Assembly (NCBI RefSeq): GCF_002879645.1
Contig: NZ_PNRE01000031.1
Span: 1 to 48,325, forward strand
Length of the DNA: 48,325 bases
Direction of reading: 5' to 3'
Origin: Halomonas heilongjiangensis
GTDB lineage: Bacteria > Pseudomonadota > Gammaproteobacteria > Pseudomonadales > Halomonadaceae
The translations under genes were made by a program, and so were the position numbers. How positions within the stretch are numbered: the first letter of the stretch is position 1; each line of letters opens with the position of its first letter. The notes under the pieces are model-generated. The model was not told where the DNA came from. It ran no database searches and saw nothing but the letters and a program-made list of their open reading frames with translations. Of this stretch, positions 40,003 to 47,293 are shown piece by piece.

Positions 40003-41985
40003 ATGGCTCATTACACCCTGAAGGACCTGCATCACGGCAATCCGCTGCCGAAACACACGGACACCCTGGTGGTCGGTGCCGGCATGGCAGGCTTGTACAC
40101 GGCATGGCGCATCATCGAGGACAAACCCGACGCGAACGTTACCATTATCGAAAAGTCCGGCCGTACGGGGGGGCGGCTCAATTCGGATGTCGTGAAGATC
40201 GGAGAGGATCGGGTGAAGGAAGAGGAAGGTGGCATGCGCTTCACCTTCGATGAGATGGATAATCTGATGAGTCTTCTCATGATGCTGAAAATCGATGATC
40301 AGATCGTCCCCTTCCCCATGAACAGTGGTGGCAACAATCGTCTGCTCTTCCGCAACAAGAGCTTTAACAACACCCAGGCGGCCGCGAATAATTTCGCCAT
40401 CTGGTCCGAGTTGTACAAACTGCAACCGACGGAGAAGGGAAAGAGCCCGAATGCCATTATCAATGGTGTCTTCAACTGCATCTTGGATAACAACCCGCAG
40501 TTCACGGAACGTCCGGAAAAGCGGGGCCCCGAATTTTGGCAGAAGTTCCGCCTGGAGTGTCAGTGGAAGGGCATCAAGATGAAGGATTGGACCCTATGGA
40601 ACCTGTTCAGTGCCATGGGGCATTCCGACGAGTGCATCGACATGCTGTACCGTGCTGCGGGCTTCAACGGCACCTTCCTTTCCAGCATGAACGCAGGCGT
40701 CGCCTTCCAGCTGCTGGAAGAGTTTCCCGCCGACCCTGGGTTTCGCACCCTGGAGAACGGCTTCAGCACGCTGCCCAATGCCCTGGTCGATCGGATCTGC
40801 AAGGAGCACAAGGAGCGTATCCATCTCAAGACTCAGCTGCTGAGCATCCACGAGGCGGAGCCAGGGAAGCGCAAGGGCTACCGGGTGAAATACCAGACCA
40901 TGGATGAGCATCATCGGGTCCACTACGGCGAGCTGACGGCCGAGAAGGTCGTCCTGGGCCTTCCGCGCCTGGCCCTGGAAAAGCTGTTTATCGGTTCCAA
41001 TCTGCTGAACGATTTGAAGCCGGAGGACTCGGAGAAGCTGTGGAACACCCTGCAGACGACCACCAACCAGCCCTTACTCAAGATCAACCTTTACTACGAC
41101 AAAGCTTGGTGGGGGAATGGCAAGACGAGCAGCCGGGCCAAGGTGGCGTTCGGTCCCAACTTCTCGGATTCTCCTCTGGGGTCGGTCTATCCCTTCTATG
41201 CCATCGACGAGGCTAGCCTCGCCGCCTTGGAATATGAGGAGTGGTTGAAAACCAGCGGCACGACACCCTCGCCTGACGTCCAAGAAAAATTGGACAATAT
41301 CGTGCAGTCCAAGTATGACAGGCCGGCGGCGCTGACCATTTACTGTGATTACTTGAATATCAATTTCTGGGAGACGCTGCAGAACCAGGGAGAACTGTTC
41401 GATTCGCCGCTGCAGCGTGAGTGTACGAAGCACGATCCCCAAACACTATTTGCGGCCTCGAAAGCCGTCGTGGAGCGCGCCACCCATTACTTCAAGGCGC
41501 TTTTCGATACTCAAGACGTACCCCAGCCCATCTTGACCAGTGCCCGAATCTGGGACGGTACAACTCGATTTAATGTCACCGCCAGCCAGGAGTTCGGCTT
41601 TGGCGTGCACCAGTGGGCGGTGGGGGCCGATGACCAGGAGGTCATGGCATACCTGTGCGAGCCTATCGAGAACATCTATGTCTGCGGCGAGGCGTTCTCC
41701 GACTACCAGGGTTGGGTGGAAGGCGCACTACGTTCGGCCAATCGGGTGCTGAAAAAGGGCTTTGACCTGGCACCCATCAGCGAGGTGTTCAAGAAGAAAC
41801 ACCTCCGGTTGCCTTCCTCTGCCATCAAGGAGTCATACCAGCAGAGCGTTACGAAAATGATCAGGGAGTATATCGATCCCGACTTCGTTCCAGGTGGTAG
41901 TGAAGACAGCGAATATCATGAGCCGGTGCTGGATGCCGAAAGCCTGGTGGGCGCGATCAACCTTAGCTACTTCGATAAACCATAA
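40003..41985 (+). CDS. Flavin-dependent amine / L-amino-acid oxidase
   Basis: FAD enzyme of 660 residues. The dinucleotide-binding motif is 'TLVVGAGMAGLYTAWRII' (about 21-38) with 'NVTIIEKSGRTGGRLNS', the RxGGR motif of monoamine and L-amino-acid oxidases. Near the C-terminus 'IYVCGEAFSDYQGWVEGALR' contacts the FAD. The length suits bacterial L-amino-acid oxidases and relatives of tryptophan or phenylalanine monooxygenase, larger than simple monoamine oxidases. No signal peptide. A strong AAGGAG ribosome site precedes ATG 40003. The next gene starts 11 bases after the stop and encodes a 2-oxo-acid decarboxylase, so the likely reaction is amino acid to 2-oxo acid. Substrate is not deducible. 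Confidence 0.88.
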   Translation: MAHYTLKDLHHGNPLPKHTDTLVVGAGMAGLYTAWRIIEDKPDANVTIIEKSGRTGGRLNSDVVKIGEDRVKEEEGGMRFTFDEMDNLMSLLMMLKIDDQIVPFPMNSGGNNRLLFRNKSFNNTQAAANNFAIWSELYKLQPTEKGKSPNAIINGVFNCILDNNPQFTERPEKRGPEFWQKFRLECQWKGIKMKDWTLWNLFSAMGHSDECIDMLYRAAGFNGTFLSSMNAGVAFQLLEEFPADPGFRTLENGFSTLPNALVDRICKEHKERIHLKTQLLSIHEAEPGKRKGYRVKYQTMDEHHRVHYGELTAEKVVLGLPRLALEKLFIGSNLLNDLKPEDSEKLWNTLQTTTNQPLLKINLYYDKAWWGNGKTSSRAKVAFGPNFSDSPLGSVYPFYAIDEASLAALEYEEWLKTSGTTPSPDVQEKLDNIVQSKYDRPAALTIYCDYLNINFWETLQNQGELFDSPLQRECTKHDPQTLFAASKAVVERATHYFKALFDTQDVPQPILTSARIWDGTTRFNVTASQEFGFGVHQWAVGADDQEVMAYLCEPIENIYVCGEAFSDYQGWVEGALRSANRVLKKGFDLAPISEVFKKKHLRLPSSAIKESYQQSVTKMIREYIDPDFVPGGSEDSEYHEPVLDAESLVGAINLSYFDKP

Positions 41986-41996
41986 GGGGGCCGGGG

Positions 41997-43784
41997 ATGG
42001 AACGGGATATTACGGTCGCCCAATATCTCAAGCTCAGGCTGGAGCAACTGGGGCTGAAGCAGATGTTCGGGGTGGCGGGTAATTACACTGCCCCCCTGCT
42101 CGATACCATACTGGCCGACGAGCGCTCGCCGGTACGCATCTCGAGCAACGCCAACGAGCTCTGCGCTGGTTACGCCGCCGATGCTTACGGCAGGCTGAAG
42201 GGGTTCGCAGCCGTCTACGTGACGTACAGCGTGGGCGCCTTCAGCATTCTGAACGCCATTGCCGGCTCCTTCGTCGAACGGGTACCGGTGCTGCTGATCA
42301 ACGGGGCGCCGACCAACAAGGAAGACAGCATCGAGAAGCACACGGGGCTGCTGTATTCCCATACCACGGGGTACCAGTTCGTCGACATCAACATGTTCCG
42401 CCCCATCACGGCTGCGGCGGAGCGCATCACCAATGCCCGACAGGCCACCTACCAGATAGACTCGGTGCTCACCGCCATGTTGACGGAACACCGGCCCGGC
42501 TATCTGGAGATTTGCGAAGACGTCTGGCGTGCCCCTTGCCGGGCGCCGGTCGACCACCTCGGCTCCGGACGGGGCGATATCGTCACGGTCAGCGCGGTCG
42601 ATGACGCCGTGGCGGCCACCCTGCAGAGGCTGGTCGAGGCGAAGCAGGCTATCGTCTGGGCGGGCATCGAATTGCAGCGCTATGGCTTGCAGGACACCTT
42701 TGCCCGCCTGATGGACGTCCTGAATCAGACCCTGGCCAGCCCAGAGCACCCCATCCATTTCGTTACCAGTGCCTGGAGCAAGTCCGTGCTGTCGGAGCGG
42801 CATCGCTATTTTGAAGGCTGCTATACCCTCACCAAGGAAGAGATCGACACCCTGATCGGCCCGGATGGCATCCTGCTCGGTGTGGGCGCCAATACCATAG
42901 GGAAGGATACGGGGAACCAGAACATCCGCGGTGACAGAACGGTGTTGGCCTGCCAGGACAGCCTGTTCATCGGTGCCGGTTTCTACCCGGGGGTAGCCCT
43001 GGACTCCTTCATGAAAAAACTGATACAGGCCCTGGAGCACCAGGCCGCGACACGTCATCTGGTGGGCCTGCGTATTCAACAGGCTGCGCCCGTTCAGGCG
43101 ATGGCCGGTGGCCCGGTGCCGCTGGGGTACGACAGCTTCTTCGGCGCCCTGGGCAAGTGGCTGAGCCCGGAGGACGTCCTGGTCGTCGATGCCGGGTTCC
43201 CGCTCATCGCGGCGCAAAGCGTGCGGATCCCCGCTCAGAATGGCTTCGTGGCCCAGGCGGCCTGGCTCTCCATTGGCTACTCCGTGGCCGCTGCCACTGG
43301 GGTGAAATGTGCCTGTCCGGACAAGCGCGCCGTGGTGGTGGTGGGGGACGGGGCCTTCCACGAAACCTGCCAGGCAGTGTCGGATCATCATGCCTATGGC
43401 CAGAATACCGTGGTGTTCGTACTGGCCAACGGTATCTATGGCATCGAGCAAAAGCTGGTAAACCCGAATCCCTTCCGGAAGGGAGACCACAAGCGGGATT
43501 ATCCGGACCCATTGTTGAATGACGTCTATCCCTATAATGATCTGCCCGTATGGCAGTACAGCAAATTGGTCGAGGTGGTCGGCGGTACGGGCTACAGGGT
43601 CGGCAACCTGAACGAGCTGAACGCCGTCATGGAGGAGATCCGCGCACACCCTGAGAAGAACTATGTCGTCGAGGTTCCCCTGAACAAGGTAGATGTACCG
43701 TCTGCCGTGGCGGCGGGTGTCGACTCCTCTGTGGGTGAGGATGAAATAGGGAATCCTGGCTGGCCCCCGACCAGTATTTTTTGA
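41997..43784 (+). CDS. Thiamine-diphosphate 2-oxo-acid decarboxylase (pyruvate/indolepyruvate type)
   Basis: ThDP enzyme of 595 residues that would decarboxylate a 2-oxo acid to an aldehyde, or join it to another aldehyde as an acyloin. The cofactor-activating glutamate lies in 'SSNANELCAGYAADAYGR'. The catalytic His-His pair of pyruvate decarboxylases is represented by 'LLYSHTTGYQFVD', with one His kept and the other replaced by Ser. The ThDP-Mg motif is 'VVVVGDGAFHETCQAV' continuing to 'VFVLANGIYGIEQK', where the Glu of the decarboxylase active site is kept. Starts 11 bases downstream of the oxidase, so the two are co-transcribed. The altered His motif leaves the exact reaction open. Confidence 0.88.
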   Translation: MERDITVAQYLKLRLEQLGLKQMFGVAGNYTAPLLDTILADERSPVRISSNANELCAGYAADAYGRLKGFAAVYVTYSVGAFSILNAIAGSFVERVPVLLINGAPTNKEDSIEKHTGLLYSHTTGYQFVDINMFRPITAAAERITNARQATYQIDSVLTAMLTEHRPGYLEICEDVWRAPCRAPVDHLGSGRGDIVTVSAVDDAVAATLQRLVEAKQAIVWAGIELQRYGLQDTFARLMDVLNQTLASPEHPIHFVTSAWSKSVLSERHRYFEGCYTLTKEEIDTLIGPDGILLGVGANTIGKDTGNQNIRGDRTVLACQDSLFIGAGFYPGVALDSFMKKLIQALEHQAATRHLVGLRIQQAAPVQAMAGGPVPLGYDSFFGALGKWLSPEDVLVVDAGFPLIAAQSVRIPAQNGFVAQAAWLSIGYSVAAATGVKCACPDKRAVVVVGDGAFHETCQAVSDHHAYGQNTVVFVLANGIYGIEQKLVNPNPFRKGDHKRDYPDPLLNDVYPYNDLPVWQYSKLVEVVGGTGYRVGNLNELNAVMEEIRAHPEKNYVVEVPLNKVDVPSAVAAGVDSSVGEDEIGNPGWPPTSIF

Positions 43785-44389
43785 CCAGGGCGGGGTACTC
43801 GCCCCACCCAGTGTCTGCCCGATATGCGTCAACAGTGGGATGACTGTATCCGGCCGGTTACCACAAACCGGCTGGGATACTGCCTTGAGGCTCATATAGT
43901 GGTGGCCTGATCTATCGAAAAAGCTGAATAAGGTTTCCCACCCGTCTTGGTATGAAGTTCCATGGAGTTACACGCCAAACCTCAAGCCCGAGCGCTAAAA
44001 GAGATGAATAGGGCTGAGGCTTTGCAATGAAGAGTCGGCCTGCTCAGTGGGGAGTAGCCCCGGCCGGAGCCGGGGCTACAATCCCGTCACCCTCAGCGAG
44101 AGGCGCTTCCCGGTGCACTGGGTGTCCTTTATTGGCTGTTGCCCGGACAAGCGGGGGCTCGGCAGGGGCGTAGTGGGCGCTGGGGCATGTTGACCTCGGC
44201 GAGGCGGGCGGTGATCTCGTCATCGAAGCGCATCTGCAGGGCCTCGTAGTCGTCAATTACCTACATGAAGCACCGGCAATGTCTTAGAAGTAATTCCAAA
44301 TGGACTGGGCTACTCTGACGGGGTTGGCTGTGACCCTGTATACCTGCCAACCGAAAATCTCCCTAGTTATAATCACAAGGATGTTATTT
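43785..44389. other. Gene-poor stretch with hairpins and a coding remnant
   Basis: About 600 bases without an intact gene. GCCGGTT/AACCGGC at 43853-43872 is a seven-base hairpin after the decarboxylase and may end that transcript. GTAGCCCCGGC (44054-44064) pairs perfectly with GCCGGGGCTAC (44069-44079). Leftward from about 44265 the frame 'VIDDYEALQMRFDDEITARL' looks like the end of a lost gene whose terminator would be that hairpin; no family recognised. Confidence 0.5.
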
Positions 44390-45064
44390 ATGGGTTACAC
44401 AAAGACGGTGTGCTGTAACGTTCGCCCTGAGCGTCCGAGGACTCAAGAGTGGGTGGAGTCTGAGAAGCAAAGGTCAAATCTCATCCAGACCCTGCGCGCC
44501 TATCTGAATGACGAACCCTGCGTGGTAGGCGCGTCCAAGGACATCGCCAAGGTCAATCCGCATGTCAATCTCCTTGCAAAGGCTTACGTGGCACTAGTCA
44601 AGGAAGAGATATCAGGTCATAAGAGCCGGGCTAGCGGAATGCGCTGCATGCGTGCCACGGCCTTGGTCTTCTCTGATATGTGGCGCATACCTGCAAACCT
44701 GGATTCGAAGCTCCTGAAAAGCGATGATGTACTAGACATATCTTTAAAAGATGGTCAGTCCGCTACCGATACGAAGCTGTTGCAGAAGCTCATCAAGACC
44801 TATGCCAAGGTGAAGATCAAGAAAGGGCCGGCTAGCCAAGTCCTTGAGGCGGCGGAGGTTCTCTCGGAGTCATACGCTAGGGCATTTTCTGAGTTGCAGG
44901 CAGCGCTGCAAAATGATGATATATCCGTGGTTTACCACCATGCGTCGTTAATCGCGGACCTTATCGAGCAGATGCATAACCTCTTGAACTATACGAAGCA
45001 AAAAACGGATACGGACTTCACCGAATTTAACTTGCCTGAGTCACACCCTCACACTCGGCGATAA
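44390..45064 (+). CDS. Hypothetical protein (224 aa)
   Basis: I do not recognise this protein. It begins 'MGYTKTVCCNVRPERPRTQE' and is mostly helical and soluble, with 'VLEAAEVLSESYARAFSELQ' and 'HHASLIADLIEQMHNLLNYT' forming amphipathic helices near the C-terminus; no signal peptide or membrane segment. The start at 44390 has AAGGA eleven bases upstream; ATG 44381 would sit directly on that site. GC is moderately low compared with flanking genes. The next unknown gene starts 19 bases downstream, so the two probably form one unit, wedged between degraded sequences. Confidence 0.65.
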   Translation: MGYTKTVCCNVRPERPRTQEWVESEKQRSNLIQTLRAYLNDEPCVVGASKDIAKVNPHVNLLAKAYVALVKEEISGHKSRASGMRCMRATALVFSDMWRIPANLDSKLLKSDDVLDISLKDGQSATDTKLLQKLIKTYAKVKIKKGPASQVLEAAEVLSESYARAFSELQAALQNDDISVVYHHASLIADLIEQMHNLLNYTKQKTDTDFTEFNLPESHPHTRR

Positions 45065-45082
45065 TACCTTTCTGATGCATGT

Positions 45083-45619
45083 ATGCTCGCTCCCAAAAAT
45101 GGGGGCGGGCGCTACTCTGGGGTGGTGGAGGATGATGCTTACGACCTTTCCCCTTTGTATGCCTATATTGAGTATGACGGAGAGTCATTTGTTCGCCTGT
45201 GTGATAGAAAGGTACTGTCTTCTCCGGAGGATGAGGAAATTGGAATGCTGTTTGAAATCGGAAGGATTATGCTTGAATGCGGGGTGAGTTATGATGGCCT
45301 ACGCTGTTCTTCTGATGAGATAGGATATAAGAAGAACAGCGGCGATTGGACTTTCTTCTATAAGATAGAAATCAATGGAGTGGATACAGGTCAAAGTCTG
45401 ACAGAGAGTGGTTTTACAAGAGCCTTGACGAAAGCAGGGATTGAGCGAGGGTCGAATGAGTGGGAAGCTGTGGCTTGTGGAAACAAGCCAATCTACCGAA
45501 AGGGCTCTTGTGGGGAAAAACAGGAAATCTTTTTAAAATACTATATTCGCCGTCGTGCCTTAGATAAGTTGGAGGATGTATTTAGCAACCACTCGTGGGT
45601 GAATCCTGATGATGATTGA
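45083..45619 (+). CDS. Hypothetical protein (178 aa)
   Basis: Unrecognised acidic protein. Visible segments are 'YAYIEYDGESFVRLCDRKVL', 'DWTFFYKIEINGVDTGQSLT' and a C-terminal helix 'RRRALDKLEDVFSNHSWVNP'. There is no signal peptide or membrane segment. The ATG at 45083 has no good ribosome site, so it may depend on translation of the gene before it. The stop lies three bases from the stop of the opposing SRAP remnant. Low GC suggests transfer. Could be part of a two-gene accessory module. Confidence 0.6.
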   Translation: MLAPKNGGGRYSGVVEDDAYDLSPLYAYIEYDGESFVRLCDRKVLSSPEDEEIGMLFEIGRIMLECGVSYDGLRCSSDEIGYKKNSGDWTFFYKIEINGVDTGQSLTESGFTRALTKAGIERGSNEWEAVACGNKPIYRKGSCGEKQEIFLKYYIRRRALDKLEDVFSNHSWVNPDDD

Positions 45620-45622
45620 CTC

Positions 45623-46022
45623 TCAGTCGCTCCCCACTTCTGGGTACCACGGCTCCGCATACAACCTCTCAGCTGGGTACTGCCGCATGAACTCCATGCT
45701 GGCAGATGCCGGTGTCGCCAGCCAGTCGTGGATCAGGCCATGGGGCAGGATCACCACCATACGTTTCTCGGCCCCGGTCCGGTGGTAGTCGCGCATCAGC
45801 GGGTGGTCGTCGGCGTTGATGGTCAGCATCGTATAGCTGTGCACCACCTCGCCGGTGGGACTGGTCCAGCGCTCCCGCAAGCCGGCCAGGCTCATCGGCT
45901 CGCCGTCGCGGCGGTTGATCCGAGTGGGGATCGCCCGGCCGTAGCGCCAGTCGGGCTCGTAGATAGCCGTCGCCGGGATGATGCAGGGTTGAGCTTGACG
46001 CCAGGCCGCCCGGAAGGTCCGA
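45623..46022 (-). pseudogene. SOS-response-associated (SRAP/YedK) peptidase, 3' part
   Basis: About 133 codons of an SRAP-domain protein, which in its complete form protects abasic sites in single-stranded DNA by a covalent bond from Cys2. Visible are 'QPCIIPATAIYEPDW', 'SYTMLTINADDHPLMRDYHR' and 'KRMVVILPHGLIHDWL', holding the conserved Glu and His. The first 90 or so residues, including the essential N-terminal Cys and Asn, are missing; in their place stands part of an IS256 transposase. The fragment is therefore inactive. Identification is firm. Confidence 0.85.
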
Positions 46023-46517
46023 CAGATCACGGCGGCTCCATGTCTTGTGCTCGTCGCTCTACTGGGCCTTCAGCCGCGACACCGTGTTGGCCGAGAGCCC
46101 CTAGGCCTAGTCGCCGAGCCGGGCCGACAGCGCCTCCTGGTAGTCGCCGGTGGAGACGCCCTTGAGGTAGCGCCAGGGGATCAGCTCCTCGACGCTACGG
46201 ACCTGCTTCAGGTAGGGCGGCAGCAGACTGCTGTTGAAGCGAACACCGGCGCCCCTGCGGTCCCGCACCTTGGGCACTTGCACACGGACATCGCCGATGC
46301 CGGTCTGCACAGTGCGTTCTGGCAGGTAGCCGTTGCGGACGACGGCCTGCCGTCCATCCTCGAGGTGCTGATCGGCATACTGCGCCAGAAAGGTGGACAG
46401 CTCAGCCTCGACGGCCTTGGCGATCAGGTCGCTGGCACCTCGGCGCAGCAGCTCGTGCAGCGGGTCAGCGACATGGGGTTCTGGTTGTGAAAGAGCCTGG
46501 AGGATAGAATCGGTCAT
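46023..46517 (-). pseudogene. IS256-family transposase remnant (N-terminal part)
   Basis: Begins at ATG 46517 with '[20 protein letters not shown]' and shows '[20 protein letters not shown]', '[20 protein letters not shown]' and '[20 protein letters not shown]', typical of IS256-family transposases. It stops at TAG 46107-46109, continues in the same frame as 'GLSANTVSRLKAQ' and 'SDEHKTWSRRDLS' with two further TAG codons, and then merges into the SRAP remnant near 46023. The remaining catalytic domain is lost. It records an old insertion followed by deletion. Confidence 0.85.
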
Positions 46518-46574
46518 GGCGTATCCGCTCGCGTTGATTGAGATCTTGGTCGTGATCAATCAACAGGATACGCC
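46518..46574. repeat. Hairpin immediately before the IS256 start codon
   Basis: GGCGTATCC (46518-46526) is inverted as GGATACGCC (46566-46574). Inside it GTTGATTG pairs with CAATCAAC. The structure abuts the transposase ATG and would lock its ribosome-binding region in mRNA, a known way insertion sequences limit transposase made from outside transcripts. Confidence 0.6.
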
Positions 46575-46628
46575 ACTCTTCCTACCTCCTCCCGTACACC
46601 AGAAATCACTATAGCTCGCCGCTTCACC

Positions 46629-47258
46629 TCACTTGGGCCTCCGCACGGTTCTCACCGTTCCGCTGTTCCCGCCGCCGCAGAAGAAGCGCTCGCCGCCATC
46701 GGACTCGAGCCCCGACACGCCCACGCCGGGCGGCATCTCGAGACTCTCCAGGACCTCTCCGGTGTTCGGATCGATGCGCCGCAACTCGCTCGCGTCCTCT
46801 TCCCAGGTGCCGTGCCAGAGCTCGCCGTCGACCCAGGTGACCCCGGTGACGAAGCGGTTGGACTCGAGGGTGCGCAGGATTTCTCCTGACCGGGGATCGA
46901 TCTGCTGGATACGCCGGTCCGGATACTGCCCCACCCACAGCGACCCTTCGGCCCAGGCGAGCCCCGAGTTACCGCCGGGGGGCGCCGGGATGGTGGTGAG
47001 CACGGCGCCGGTGTCCGGGTCGATCTTCTGGATACGATCCTCGGCGATCTGGAACAGGTGCTCCCCGTCGAAGGCGGTGCCGGCGTGGGCGGCGACCTCG
47101 ATCGAGCGCCGCGTCTCGCCGTTCGCCGGGTCGAGGGCGGTCAGCGTGTCGCCGGTGGCAAGCCAGACGTGCCGGCCGTCGTAGGTGACGCCATGCACGT
47201 TGTCGATGCCGGGAAAGGGGCCATATTCGCGAAGGATCTGGGCGGCTGAGCGATTCAT
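46629..47258 (-). CDS. Beta-propeller (PQQ/Vgb-lyase-like) protein
   Basis: Protein of 209 residues made of repeats such as 'HVWLATGDTLTALDPANGET', 'EDRIQKIDPDTGAVLTTIPA' and 'PDRRIQQIDPRSGEILRTLE', each a propeller blade with a DPxxGE/A turn. This resembles glutamine-cyclotransferase, SMP-30 or streptogramin-lyase-like propellers, but no catalytic set can be named. No signal peptide, so probably cytoplasmic. It starts 35 bases downstream of the regulator at 47294 on the same strand, with AGGA upstream, and is likely co-transcribed with it. A fragment of its 3' end lies at 37572-37681. Confidence 0.82.
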   Translation of the reverse strand: MNRSAAQILREYGPFPGIDNVHGVTYDGRHVWLATGDTLTALDPANGETRRSIEVAAHAGTAFDGEHLFQIAEDRIQKIDPDTGAVLTTIPAPPGGNSGLAWAEGSLWVGQYPDRRIQQIDPRSGEILRTLESNRFVTGVTWVDGELWHGTWEEDASELRRIDPNTGEVLESLEMPPGVGVSGLESDGGERFFCGGGNSGTVRTVRRPK

Positions 47259-47293
47259 GGTTACGTCCTGGTGGCTTGGTAGGTGACTCCAGC

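Noticed and set aside
39989..40005. AAGGAGATATACA before the oxidase looks like the phage T7 / expression-vector ribosome site, hinting at vector contamination
   Set aside because: Flanking sequence is continuous with natural intergenic and gene sequence and no other vector part is present; the match is short enough to be chance selection of a strong site.
46035..46109. Three in-frame TAG codons in the IS256 remnant as a sign of stop-codon recoding
   Set aside because: The fragment is truncated and fused to another broken gene, other genes in the window show no internal TAG, and no suppressor tRNA is visible, so ordinary decay explains it.
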